A stretch of 45,777 bases of DNA, taken from assembly GCA_934371915.1 (NCBI GenBank), contig CAKROE010000010.1, positions 1 through 45,777 of the forward strand, read 5' to 3'. Under the pieces are notes generated by a model. The model had not been told where the DNA came from, searched no databases, and worked only from the letters and a program-made list of their open reading frames with translations. Numbering within the stretch: position 1 is the stretch's first letter; every line of letters begins with the position of its first letter. Position numbers and translations under genes: made by a program. This DNA is from an uncultured Blautia sp. Its GTDB lineage: Bacteria; Bacillota; Clostridia; Lachnospirales; Lachnospiraceae. This document shows, piece after piece, positions 22,854 through 31,665 of the stretch.

Positions 22854-24384
22854 GATTGGTATTCTGTTTGAGGACAGAGAATTTGAGCATGATATATATG
22901 AACTGATCCGTGCCTTTTATCCGGGAAGCGAGATACATTCTTTTTATGAAAAAGAGGAAGAGACCTGCAATCTTTTTTTTAAAATCACAAAACAGGGGGA
23001 TTCCTGTGTGATTTCCTATGAAAATGCGGAAACCAAAGGTGTGACAAGTGCAGAATTTATAAAGGGGCAGTCTTCGGATGCCCTTGTTTCTTGTACAGAT
23101 GCAGAGAATCAGAAAGCAAGTGTACAGAAAGAACGGGCACATGCAGTACGTAAAGAACGTAAAGATATTGTCAAGATTGCTTTATATAAACTTCTAGTAA
23201 AACTGACGGGCAAGATTCTTCCGTGGGGAAATCTTACCGGTATCCGTCCGGCGAAACTTGCGATGGGACTGATCGAGTCCGGAATGAAAAATACGGAAGC
23301 TGCGCAGGAGATGAGAGAACGTTACATGGTGAGTCCACAGAAGACTGCGCTGGCAATCACCATTGCGAACAGAGAAAGAGAGATTCTTAAGGATATAGAC
23401 TATGAGAACGGTTACAGCCTGTATGTGGGAATTCCGTTTTGTCCAAGCATCTGCCTTTATTGCTCTTTCAGTTCTTATCCATTAAAACAGTGGAAGGACA
23501 GAGTGTATTTATATCTGGATGCTCTTTGCAAAGAGATACGTGCAGTTGCGCAGATCATGCATGAAAAAGGCAAAAAGCTGGATACGGTTTACATTGGCGG
23601 AGGGACACCTACTACACTGGAACCGGATCAGCTGAAAATTCTGCTGGATGAAATTACAGCGAATTTTGATTGTGAGCATCTTGCAGAATTTACGATAGAG
23701 GCCGGAAGACCGGACAGTATTACACGCGAAAAACTGCAGATGATCCGCAACTATCCAATTACAAGGATTTCCGTCAATCCGCAGACCATGAATCAGGAAA
23801 CACTGGATATTATCGGACGGCGTCATACAGTGGATGAGACAAAGCAGGCATTTGCTCTTGCCAGAGAGTGTGGGTTTGATAATATCAACATGGATCTGAT
23901 CGTGGGACTCCCGGGAGAGGATCGTGAGATGGTGGAGCATACTTTGGATGAAGTAAAGGCTCTTGCACCGGACAGTGTTACTGTTCATTCTCTTGCAGTG
24001 AAGCGTGCGGCGCGCCTGAATATTTTTAAGGACAGATATCAGGAGATGACATTTGAAAATAATCAGGAGATTATGGATATGACCATGCGAACTGCTTATG
24101 AGATGGGCATGGGACCCTATTATCTGTACCGACAGAAGAATATGAAGGGGAATTTTGAGAATGTTGGCTATGCAAAGGTTGACAAAGCCGGGATTTACAA
24201 TATACTAATTATGGAGGAAAAGCAGCCGATCATCGCTTTGGGTGCAGGCGGCTCTTCCAAACTTGTCTTTGATCATGGAAAACGTATCGAACGTGTGGAA
24301 AATGTCAAGGACGTTACGAATTATATCGAACGTATTGATGAAATGATCGAGCGAAAACGCAAAGGAATCAATACATGGCTGTAA
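22846..24384 (+). CDS. hemZ: Coproporphyrinogen dehydrogenase-like radical SAM protein HemZ
   Basis: A predicted 512-residue radical SAM protein of the HemN/HemZ family. The cluster motif lies in VGIPFCPSICLYCSFSSYP (Cys-x3-Cys-x2-Cys), followed by TVYIGGGTPTTLE, FTIEAGRPDSIT, ITRISVNPQTMN and NINMDLIVGLPGED. The N-terminal ~150 residues are the HemZ-specific extension. No ATG sits at the expected place: I propose TTG 22846, ten bases after AGAGG and overlapping the previous gene's stop (TTGTTTAA), giving the start FKIGILFEDREFEH. An upstream ATG (22762) would lie deep inside the neighbouring gene. Oxidative decarboxylation of coproporphyrinogen has been shown for some family members but not all, and no other haem genes are visible here. 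Confidence 0.88.
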   Translation: MFKIGILFEDREFEHDIYELIRAFYPGSEIHSFYEKEEETCNLFFKITKQGDSCVISYENAETKGVTSAEFIKGQSSDALVSCTDAENQKASVQKERAHAVRKERKDIVKIALYKLLVKLTGKILPWGNLTGIRPAKLAMGLIESGMKNTEAAQEMRERYMVSPQKTALAITIANREREILKDIDYENGYSLYVGIPFCPSICLYCSFSSYPLKQWKDRVYLYLDALCKEIRAVAQIMHEKGKKLDTVYIGGGTPTTLEPDQLKILLDEITANFDCEHLAEFTIEAGRPDSITREKLQMIRNYPITRISVNPQTMNQETLDIIGRRHTVDETKQAFALARECGFDNINMDLIVGLPGEDREMVEHTLDEVKALAPDSVTVHSLAVKRAARLNIFKDRYQEMTFENNQEIMDMTMRTAYEMGMGPYYLYRQKNMKGNFENVGYAKVDKAGIYNILIMEEKQPIIALGAGGSSKLVFDHGKRIERVENVKDVTNYIERIDEMIERKRKGINTWL

Positions 24385-24401
24385 AGCAGGAGGTGTATAC
24401 G

Positions 24402-24968
24402 TTGGAGACAGCACAGAGTGAGACAGTAAAGTCAACGGACCGAATTCTGGAATTTGACCTGTCTGCTGAACTGAATCATGGAGTCGTTGTAAGTAATCTT
24501 GCGTATGCAGTAGCTGCTGAGATGGGGCTGGATGAAGAATTCTGTTACCAGATGGCAATTGCGGGTATACTTCATGATATCGGCAAGCTGAAACTTACCG
24601 GCTATATCAATGGACAGGAAAGAGACCCGCTTCTGATCGAGGAGCTGAAGTATGTGAGGATGCATTCGTCGCTGGGATATGAAGAATTGAAAGAACAGGG
24701 ATATTCGGATATCGTACTTCAAAGTATTCTTTATCATCATGAAAATTATGATGGCAGTGGTTATCCGTCCAACCTTTCCGGAGACAGCATTCCGCTTGGC
24801 GCACGCATCTTAAGAGTCTGTGACGTCTATGCGGCACTCAGTTCGGACAGACCATATCGCAAGGCGTTTGATGTAAGCACAGTGATAGAACTGATGATCG
24901 ACGAAATCAAGAATTTTGATATGGAAGTATTTCTTGCATTTCAGAGAGTGGTACATAATAATGAATAA
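24402..24968 (+). CDS. Stand-alone HD-GYP domain protein (predicted c-di-GMP phosphodiesterase)
   Basis: A ~188-residue protein that is almost only an HD-GYP domain. Visible are NHGVVVSNLAYAVA (first His), AGILHDIGKLKL (HD), RMHSSLGYEEL, SILYHHENYDGSGYP (the GYP signature), IPLGARILRVCDVYAALSSDRPYRKAF. All expected metal-site residues seem present, so it should linearise c-di-GMP. AGGAGG at 24388-24393 stands eight bases before TTG 24402, so I take that as the start; ATG 24375, inside the end of hemZ, would add nine residues. There is no receiver or sensor domain. A c-di-GMP-I riboswitch lies 6.4 kb upstream, so the ligand is clearly used in this organism. Confidence 0.9.
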   Translation: METAQSETVKSTDRILEFDLSAELNHGVVVSNLAYAVAAEMGLDEEFCYQMAIAGILHDIGKLKLTGYINGQERDPLLIEELKYVRMHSSLGYEELKEQGYSDIVLQSILYHHENYDGSGYPSNLSGDSIPLGARILRVCDVYAALSSDRPYRKAFDVSTVIELMIDEIKNFDMEVFLAFQRVVHNNE

Positions 24969-24980
24969 CAGGAGGACAGC

Positions 24981-26231
24981 ATGGCATTAAAGAAAAAACC
25001 GGTTACCGGTATGAAAGACATTTTACCTAAGGAGATGGAAATCCGTAATTATGTAATGAACATGATCCGTGAAACATACGGAAAGTTCGGATTCTCTGCA
25101 ATCGAAACTCCATGTGTGGAGCACATCGAAAACCTCAGCAGCAAACAGGGTGGAGAAAATGAAAAACTGATCTTCAAAATCCTGAAACGTGGTGAGAAAC
25201 TTAAACTGGACACTGCGGAATGTGAAGCAGATCTGGTAGATTCCGGTCTTCGTTATGACCTGACTGTACCGCTTTCCAGATATTATTCCAACAATTCCGG
25301 ACAGCTTCCGGCACCATTTAAGGCACTCCAGATGGGCAATGTATGGAGGGCAGACCGTCCGCAGAGAGGACGTTTCCGTCAGTTTATGCAGTGTGATATC
25401 GACATTCTTGGTGAGCCTACTTATCTTGCCGAGATCGAGCTTGTTATGGCAACAACTACTCTGCTTGGCAAACTGGATTTCCACAACTTTACAATCCGTA
25501 TCAATGACCGCAAGATCCTGAAGGCTATGGCACAGTACAGTGGATTCCCGGAAGAAAGTTTTGATACAGTATTTATCATTCTGGACAAAATGGACAAGAT
25601 CGGTCTGGAAGGTGTTGCTGAAGAACTCGAAAAAGAAGGCTTCAAGAAAGAAAGCATTGATACTTATCTTGGCATGTTTAAAGAAATCACTTCTGACATC
25701 GAAGGTGTACGTTACTGCAAAGAAAAATTAAAAGATGTTCTGGATCCGAAAGTTGCAGAAGACCTTGAAACAATCATTACAGCAGTAGATTCTGTTAAGA
25801 ATGCAGACTTCAGGATTTCTTTTGACCCGACGCTGGTTCGCGGAATGTCTTATTATACAGGACCGATCTTTGAAATTGCGATGGATGAATTCGGCGGTTC
25901 CGTAGGCGGCGGCGGACGTTATGATGAGATGATCGGTAAATTTACCGGACAGAATACTTCTGCATGCGGATTTTCTATCGGATTCGAGCGAATCGTTATG
26001 CTTCTTCTTGAAAGAGGATATGAGATTCCTGAGAGTGGAGCAAAGAAAGCATATCTGATCGAAAAGAACATGCCGGCAGATAAACTTCTTCCGATTCTGA
26101 AACAGGCAGAAGAAGAGCGCAAAAACGGTGTTCAGGTAAATATTTCTATTATGAAGAAAAATAAAAAATTCCAGAAAGAACAGATGACAGCCGAAGGTTA
26201 TACAGAATTTGTGGAATTTTTCAACAGATAA
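24981..26231 (+). CDS. hisS: Histidyl-tRNA synthetase
   Basis: A 416-residue class II aminoacyl-tRNA synthetase charging tRNA-His. Motifs: TGMKDILPKE at the start, RYDLTVPLSRYY, motif 2 ALQMGNVWRADRPQRGRFRQF, QCDIDILG, the histidine loop RGMSYYTGPIFEIA, and motif 3 SACGFSIGFERI. The C-terminal anticodon-binding domain is shorter than in E. coli HisRS, ending at EFVEFFNR. It starts 12 bases after the HD-GYP gene with AGGAGG, and aspS follows after 16 bases. There is no T-box leader in front of it. Confidence 0.96.
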   Translation: MALKKKPVTGMKDILPKEMEIRNYVMNMIRETYGKFGFSAIETPCVEHIENLSSKQGGENEKLIFKILKRGEKLKLDTAECEADLVDSGLRYDLTVPLSRYYSNNSGQLPAPFKALQMGNVWRADRPQRGRFRQFMQCDIDILGEPTYLAEIELVMATTTLLGKLDFHNFTIRINDRKILKAMAQYSGFPEESFDTVFIILDKMDKIGLEGVAEELEKEGFKKESIDTYLGMFKEITSDIEGVRYCKEKLKDVLDPKVAEDLETIITAVDSVKNADFRISFDPTLVRGMSYYTGPIFEIAMDEFGGSVGGGGRYDEMIGKFTGQNTSACGFSIGFERIVMLLLERGYEIPESGAKKAYLIEKNMPADKLLPILKQAEEERKNGVQVNISIMKKNKKFQKEQMTAEGYTEFVEFFNR

Positions 26232-26247
26232 AAAAGGAGACAGAATC

Positions 26248-28044
26248 ATGGCTGAAAGTATGAAAGGCCTGCACAGAACATGCCGATGTGCAGAAGTAAC
26301 AAAGGAAATGGTCGGCAGTAAAGTGACCCTGATGGGATGGGTACAGAAAGCCCGTAACAAAGGCGGAATCGTTTTTGTTGATCTTCGTGACCGTTCCGGT
26401 ATCATGCAGTTGATTTTTGAAAATGGTAATATTGATGAAGCTGGTTTCGAAAAAGCAGGCAAACTCCGCAGCGAATTTGTAATTGCTGTAACCGGAACTG
26501 TAGAAAAACGTGGAGGAGCAGTTAACGAAAATCTTGCAACGGGTGAAATCGAACTTCGTGCAGAATCGTTACGTATTCTGGCAGAATCTGACGTTCCGCC
26601 GTTCCCGATTGAGGAAAACAGCAAGACAAAAGACGAGATTCGTCTGAAATATCGTTATCTGGATCTTCGAAGACCGGATTTACAGAGGAATATCATGCTG
26701 AAGAGCAAAGTTGCCCAGCTGACACGTAAATTCTTCACAGAAGAAGGCTTCCTTGAGATTGAAACACCAATGCTTGGTAAGAGTACTCCGGAAGGCGCAA
26801 GAGATTACCTTGTTCCATCCAGAATCCATCCGGGTTCTTTCTACGGACTTCCGCAGTCTCCGCAGCTCTATAAACAGCTTCTGATGTGCTCCGGTTATGA
26901 TCGTTACATCCAGATTGCACGCTGCTTCCGTGATGAAGATCTCCGTGCAGACCGTCAGCCGGAATTTACTCAGATCGATATGGAGCTTTCTTTCGTAGAT
27001 GTAGATGATGTTATCGATGTAAACGAGAGATTTCTTGCATACCTGTTCAAAGAAGTTCTGGATGTAGATGTAAAACTTCCGATTCAGAGAATTACATGGC
27101 AGGAAGCTATGGATCGTTTCGGTTCTGACAAACCGGATATGCGTTTCGGTATGGAACTGCATGATGTAAGTGAAGTTGTCAAAGACTGTGGATTTGTTGT
27201 ATTTAAGGGCGCACTGGAAAACGGTGGAAGCGTTCGTGGTATCAACGCAGAAGGCCAGGGTGGAATGCCTCGTAAGAAGATCGACAAGCTGGTTGAATTT
27301 GCAAAAGGCTATGGTGCCAGAGGACTTGCTTACATTGCAATCGCAGAAGACGGAACACGTAAATCTTCTTTTGCAAAATTCATGACAGATGAAGAAATGG
27401 ATGCACTTGTCCAGGCAATGGAAGGTAAGCCGGGAGACCTGCTCCTTTTTGCAGCAGATAAGAATAAAGTTGTTTATGATGTACTGGGAGCTCTTCGTGT
27501 AGAACTTGCAAAACAGATGGATCTCCTTGACAAGAATGAATATCGTTTTGTGTGGGTAACAGAATTCCCGCTTCTTGAGTGGAATGAAGAAGAAAACCGT
27601 TACACAGCAATGCATCATCCGTTTACTATGCTGATGGATGAGGATATTCCTCTGATCGAAAGCGGAGATCTCGGAAAGATCCGTGCAAAAGCATATGATA
27701 TTGTACTGAATGGTAATGAAATCGGTGGAGGAAGTGTCAGAATCCATCAGAACGACATTCAGGAAAAGATGTTCGAGATGTTAGGCTTCACAAGGGAAGC
27801 TGCTTACGAACAGTTCGGATTCCTTCTGAATGCATTCAAATATGGAGTTCCGCCTCACGCAGGACTGGCTTATGGTCTTGACCGTCTTGTTATGCTGATG
27901 GCAAAAGTTGACAGCATCCGTGATGTGATTGCCTTCCCGAAGGTAAAAGATGCATCCTGCCTGATGACAGAGTCACCAAGCAGAGTCAGTGAGCAGCAGC
28001 TTGAAGAACTTGGCCTTGAAGTAGAACCGGAAACAGAAGAATAA
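26248..28044 (+). CDS. aspS: Aspartyl-tRNA synthetase (bacterial type)
   Basis: A 598-residue class IIb synthetase. The N-terminal OB anticodon domain contains GWVQKARNKGGIVFVDLRDRSG. Motif 2 is CFRDEDLRADRQPEFTQID, the bacterial GAD insertion spans about residues 280-400 (including GMPRKKIDKL), and motif 3 is HAGLAYGLDRLVML. ATG 26248 (MAESMKGLHR) follows AAAAGGAGA; the in-frame extension upstream overlaps hisS without a ribosome site. Whether it is discriminating or also charges tRNA-Asn is not clear from the sequence. It ends the apt-to-aspS run at a strong terminator shared with the convergent lipoprotein gene. Confidence 0.96.
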   Translation: MAESMKGLHRTCRCAEVTKEMVGSKVTLMGWVQKARNKGGIVFVDLRDRSGIMQLIFENGNIDEAGFEKAGKLRSEFVIAVTGTVEKRGGAVNENLATGEIELRAESLRILAESDVPPFPIEENSKTKDEIRLKYRYLDLRRPDLQRNIMLKSKVAQLTRKFFTEEGFLEIETPMLGKSTPEGARDYLVPSRIHPGSFYGLPQSPQLYKQLLMCSGYDRYIQIARCFRDEDLRADRQPEFTQIDMELSFVDVDDVIDVNERFLAYLFKEVLDVDVKLPIQRITWQEAMDRFGSDKPDMRFGMELHDVSEVVKDCGFVVFKGALENGGSVRGINAEGQGGMPRKKIDKLVEFAKGYGARGLAYIAIAEDGTRKSSFAKFMTDEEMDALVQAMEGKPGDLLLFAADKNKVVYDVLGALRVELAKQMDLLDKNEYRFVWVTEFPLLEWNEEENRYTAMHHPFTMLMDEDIPLIESGDLGKIRAKAYDIVLNGNEIGGGSVRIHQNDIQEKMFEMLGFTREAAYEQFGFLLNAFKYGVPPHAGLAYGLDRLVMLMAKVDSIRDVIAFPKVKDASCLMTESPSRVSEQQLEELGLEVEPETEE

Positions 28045-28054
28045 AAGAGTAAAT

Positions 28055-28089
28055 AAAACGGCTGTCCCGAATTACGGGGCAGCCGTTTT
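28055..28089. terminator. Bidirectional intrinsic terminator between aspS and the lipoprotein gene
   Basis: AAAACGGCTGTCCCG (28055-28069) and CGGGGCAGCCGTTTT (28075-28089) form a 15-base-pair stem with one T-G pair; the A-run and T-run on either side let it serve both strands. Confidence 0.92.
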
Positions 28090-28100
28090 GTGATACGTGA

Positions 28101-29234
28101 TCATTCTGCTGTTTCTTCACTTACCGGAGAATTGCTCAAAGTTCCGAAGATGGCATTTCCGATTGTTGTATTACTGTCATCAAGTTTCCATGAAACTCCA
28201 TCATTGGTCAGATGGAAGTCAGCAGTGGAAGTAATCGTTGCAGTATTGTTTTTAATATCATTGAGAAGCATTTCAAGAGTTTTCAGATAGCGCTTTTCGG
28301 AACCGTCGATCACTGCGTCGGCAGAACTTAAATAAGCATCCTGTTCCTCACTGAAAGTATTGAGAATTGCGGAACTGTCAAAAGTCGTGATTTCCGTGCT
28401 GATGGTTGCAGTATATCCCTGCTCTTCGCAACCTGTGATTTTGAAATCAAAATTTTGGTGTACCTGTTCAACAAGTGCAGAAGCAATGGAATTTTTGTCA
28501 GAATCGGAAGTGTTGAGCAGACTTTCAATGCCCAGATAATCTCCCATCTGTTCGGTATTCATGGATTTCAGGGTGTTTAGATAAATGGTTAATGTTTCTT
28601 CGGGTGAGAGCAGATCGTTATCAGAGAGATAACTTATAAGACCGCCGACAAGATCGTTTTCGAGGGAATGTGATTTCTGAATTTCCCATTCATCATGATC
28701 AGCCCCGGTATTTCGGAGCGTCATGGTACAGTCTCGTGTCACCGTTTCGTATTTATTTTTTTTAAGCAGACTGTCTAAGAGGACATAACGTTCTTCGAGG
28801 GAATCTGTTGTCTCTTCTGTTGCAGAGGTATCAGATGCGGCCGCTTTTAAAATGGCAGTTTCAAGAGATGCCTGCGCATAATCTTCGGCAAGTGTCCTGG
28901 CATCCAGTGTAGAAAGCTGCAGGGAAACGTTGGCTTCTTTTTTATCGTTGTCGACATCAACATTCCGGATTTTATAATCAAAATCCCGGAAAAAGAGAGA
29001 AAAAACTTCTTTAACTTCTTTGGATAATTCGATCTCCTGTGTCGTGTCAGGAAAAAGCTCTTTGTAGGATACGTATTTCTGGGTTGTAGCAGAATCCAGA
29101 TTTTTCAGCAGATCCAGTTCATTGGTGATTACTGCCTCTACATCTGTTTTATCTACGTGGGAACAGCCGGTCAGAAGTGTGACAGACATAAAGATAAACA
29201 GAAGAAAAGGCATCAGACCTTTTGCGATCTTCAT
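28101..29234 (-). CDS. Predicted lipoprotein of unknown function
   Basis: A 377-residue exported lipoprotein: signal helix LMPFLLFIFMSVTLL and lipobox LTGC. The mature protein seems to contain two similarly built halves, each with helices followed by beta strands (DYKIRNVDVDNDKKEANVSL in the first; DFKITGCEEQGYTATISTEI in the second), which suggests tandem NTF2-like or DUF5105-like domains; I cannot name the family with confidence. ATG 29234 is preceded by GAAAGGAAAG. It is a single gene between a shared terminator and a divergent exporter operon. A role in envelope homeostasis is guesswork. Confidence 0.8.
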   Translation of the reverse strand: MKIAKGLMPFLLFIFMSVTLLTGCSHVDKTDVEAVITNELDLLKNLDSATTQKYVSYKELFPDTTQEIELSKEVKEVFSLFFRDFDYKIRNVDVDNDKKEANVSLQLSTLDARTLAEDYAQASLETAILKAAASDTSATEETTDSLEERYVLLDSLLKKNKYETVTRDCTMTLRNTGADHDEWEIQKSHSLENDLVGGLISYLSDNDLLSPEETLTIYLNTLKSMNTEQMGDYLGIESLLNTSDSDKNSIASALVEQVHQNFDFKITGCEEQGYTATISTEITTFDSSAILNTFSEEQDAYLSSADAVIDGSEKRYLKTLEMLLNDIKNNTATITSTADFHLTNDGVSWKLDDSNTTIGNAIFGTLSNSPVSEETAE

Positions 29235-29391
29235 AGGTATCTTTCCTTTCAAAAATAGTCCCTTATATTTTAGCAGATAAACGCATAAAAGTCAAAAAAC
29301 GGTAAATTTACGACGGATTTCGAAGTAATTCGTGAAAAAAATGTGAAACAGTGACAGATTTTCCACAGCTCTTTTCTTTTATTTCGTAATC

Positions 29392-29400
29392 TGCTATGAT
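29392..29400 (+). promoter_or_regulatory. Extended -10 promoter of the exporter operon
   Basis: TGCTATGAT at 29392-29400 is a TGN-extended -10; the -35 site (TTTTCT) is poor, so an activator is plausible. Several TTTACGA/TTCGTAA-type words lie around it (near 29306, 29383 and 29421). Confidence 0.5.
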
Positions 29401-29448
29401 ATAGAAGTTAAAAAGTACCTTTTACGAAGTTAGGAGGAACACAGCTTT

Positions 29449-30987
29449 ATGAAAAAACGTATATTGATCCTTCTTGGGATATTGATAATTGGCGGCGGAG
29501 CAGCAGGAGCATGCTGGAAAATGGGAATCATTGGAAACCATCAGCAGACCAGCGGTGACGCAGTCTATGTAACGAAGATCAGTGATCTGACGGATCAGGC
29601 ATCCGGAGTATCCAACCGTTATGCGGGCGTTGTTGAACCGCAGGAGACCGTATCGGTTGAACTGGAAAGCGGCAGGACGGTTAAGGAAGTTAAGGTCAAG
29701 ACAGGTGACCAGGTCAAAAAAGGACAGCTTCTTTTTGAATATGACCTGAGCAGTATTCAGGAAAGTCTGGAGGAAGCGCAGCTTGATCTGGACAGACTCA
29801 AAAATGAAGCAAGCAGTCTGACAGAACAGATTGCAACTCTGGAAAAAGAAAAGAAGCAGGCAGCGCAGGACAATCAGCTTTCTTATACAATTGAGATCGA
29901 GACGAACAAAATGAATCTCAAAAAGAATGAATACAGTCAAAAAAGTAAACAGGCTGAAATTGACAAGCTGCAGAGTGCGACGGGGAATACGGAGGTACGA
30001 AGCAGTATTGACGGCGTGATTCAGAAGATTGATACCTCGAAGCTGACATCGGATGACAACAGCAGTGTGGATGACAGTTCAGATGATTCAGATACAGCTT
30101 CTTATTCGGGTGACAGCAGCAGTGGAAATGCATTTATTACGATTCTGAGTACGGGGGCATATCGTATCAAAGGCACTGTCAATGAAATGAATGTCCAGAA
30201 TATCATTGAAGGAGATCCGGTCATTATCCGTTCCCGTGTGGACAGCAGCCAGACATGGAAAGGAACTATGGGGACAATTGACCGCGAAAGTGCAACCAGC
30301 AGTAACAATAATTCGAATTATGGAATGATGGATAGCAGCGGAGATTCTCAGACAAGTACCAGTACATATCCGTTTTATGTGAACCTGGATTCTTCGGATG
30401 GATTGATGCTTGGACAGCATGTCTATATAGAAATGGACGAAGGGCAGGATACGCAGAAAGTTGGGGTCTGGATCAGCGAAGCCTATATTGTAGATGCAGA
30501 TACAGGCAGTCCGTATGTCTGGTCCGCCGATAAAAATGGCAAACTCGAGAAGCGCAGTGTGATCCTCGGACAGTATGATGAGGAACTTGGCGAATATGAG
30601 ATTGCAGACGGACTTACAAAAGACGATAGTATTGCATTCCCTTCAGATGTTCTTGAAGAGGGTATGGCTACAACAACAAATATTGATGAAGCAATGGATA
30701 CAGGTACCGTGGATATGCAGCCGGTGGATGAACTTGGGGCTGATAATCTTGACAGTGAAGATGCAGATGTCATTGATGATTCCGGAGATGACTGGAATGA
30801 GGATGACTGGAGCACTGATGATGAAGACTGGGATACAGAAGAAGAATATGAGTCAGACGGTGACAGCACAGTGATCGATGATCCGGATGCAATGGGGGAT
30901 CTGATTTCAGATGATACCTCCGATGATGAAAGCATGATGGATGAAAATCTCATATCGGATCAGGAGGATACGGAGGATTCAGAATGA
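29449..30987 (+). CDS. MacA/HlyD-type adaptor protein with acidic tail (first adaptor)
   Basis: A 512-residue membrane-fusion-type protein: one N-terminal helix (ILILLGILIIGGGAAGA), a split lipoyl/barrel-sandwich domain (VSVELESGRTVKEVKVKTGDQV with EVRSSIDGVIQKID), and a coiled coil between about residues 100 and 175. A Ser/Asp-rich loop and a beta-barrel/membrane-proximal part follow (YRIKGTVNEMNVQNI; VYIEMDEG; ITE-like WISEAYIVDADTGSPYVW). The last ~100 residues are strongly Asp/Glu-rich, which is unusual. Such adaptors work with MacB-type ABC permeases. ATG 29449 has AGGAGG upstream, and the stop overlaps the ABC gene start (ATGA). Confidence 0.87.
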   Translation: MKKRILILLGILIIGGGAAGACWKMGIIGNHQQTSGDAVYVTKISDLTDQASGVSNRYAGVVEPQETVSVELESGRTVKEVKVKTGDQVKKGQLLFEYDLSSIQESLEEAQLDLDRLKNEASSLTEQIATLEKEKKQAAQDNQLSYTIEIETNKMNLKKNEYSQKSKQAEIDKLQSATGNTEVRSSIDGVIQKIDTSKLTSDDNSSVDDSSDDSDTASYSGDSSSGNAFITILSTGAYRIKGTVNEMNVQNIIEGDPVIIRSRVDSSQTWKGTMGTIDRESATSSNNNSNYGMMDSSGDSQTSTSTYPFYVNLDSSDGLMLGQHVYIEMDEGQDTQKVGVWISEAYIVDADTGSPYVWSADKNGKLEKRSVILGQYDEELGEYEIADGLTKDDSIAFPSDVLEEGMATTTNIDEAMDTGTVDMQPVDELGADNLDSEDADVIDDSGDDWNEDDWSTDDEDWDTEEEYESDGDSTVIDDPDAMGDLISDDTSDDESMMDENLISDQEDTEDSE

Positions 30988-31661
30988 TTCTTGAATTAAA
31001 AGGCATATATAAGAACTACCAGCAGGGCAAAATGAGTGTGCCGGTACTCAAAGACGTCAATTTCTCCATGGAAGAGGGCGAATATGTGGCAATCATGGGG
31101 CCTTCAGGTTCAGGAAAAACAACGTTGATGAATATCATTGGCTGTCTGGATAAACCGACAGAAGGAAGTTTTTCACTTGATGGACAGGATATTCTGACCT
31201 GTTCCGAGAATGATATGTCAGATCTGAGATTAAATAAGATCGGATTTGTATTTCAGAGCTTTCATCTGCTCCCGAGACAGTCGGCGCTGGCAAATGTAGA
31301 ATTACCATTGAACTATGCAAAAGTACCCAAAAAGGAACGAAGAGAACGTGCATTAAAAGCACTGGAACGTGTCGGGCTGGCGGATCGTGTGGATTTTCTG
31401 CCAAATCAGCTTTCCGGTGGTCAGATGCAGAGAGTGGCGATTGCCAGGGCAATCGTAAATAATCCGAAGCTTTTACTTGCGGATGAACCGACAGGTGCTC
31501 TTGATAGTAAATCAGGTGCACAGGTTATGGAGCTTTTTCAAAGGCTGAATGATGAGGGGGTAACGGTACTGATGATCACCCATGATGCGGATATCGCAGC
31601 ACATGCAAAGCGTGTGGTAACGATACGTGATGGTGAGCTGAAGGAAAAAGAGGTGAAGTAA
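30984..31661 (+). CDS. ABC transporter ATP-binding protein (MacB/LolD type)
   Basis: A 225-residue nucleotide-binding subunit: Walker A GPSGSGKTT, Q-loop FVFQSFHLLPRQ, signature LSGGQMQRVAIARA, Walker B LLLADEPTGALD and switch His in MITHDAD. It belongs to the lipoprotein/macrolide/antimicrobial-peptide export group, in which the permease is a separate protein here (35 in 33828-35084). It is coupled by a four-base overlap to the first adaptor and lies four bases before the second. Confidence 0.95.
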   Translation: MILELKGIYKNYQQGKMSVPVLKDVNFSMEEGEYVAIMGPSGSGKTTLMNIIGCLDKPTEGSFSLDGQDILTCSENDMSDLRLNKIGFVFQSFHLLPRQSALANVELPLNYAKVPKKERRERALKALERVGLADRVDFLPNQLSGGQMQRVAIARAIVNNPKLLLADEPTGALDSKSGAQVMELFQRLNDEGVTVLMITHDADIAAHAKRVVTIRDGELKEKEVK

Positions 31662-31665
31662 TAGA

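Noticed and set aside
24960..26260. Possible T-box leaders for hisS and aspS (and 36058-36077 for argS)
   Set aside because: Gaps of 12, 16 and 19 bases are too short for a T-box, and no T-box core sequence is visible.
26680..27747. 355-residue open frame on the minus strand opposite aspS
   Set aside because: It lies wholly inside aspS in antisense, has a Cys/Phe-rich composition typical of reversed coding sequence, and has no recognisable domain or ribosome site.
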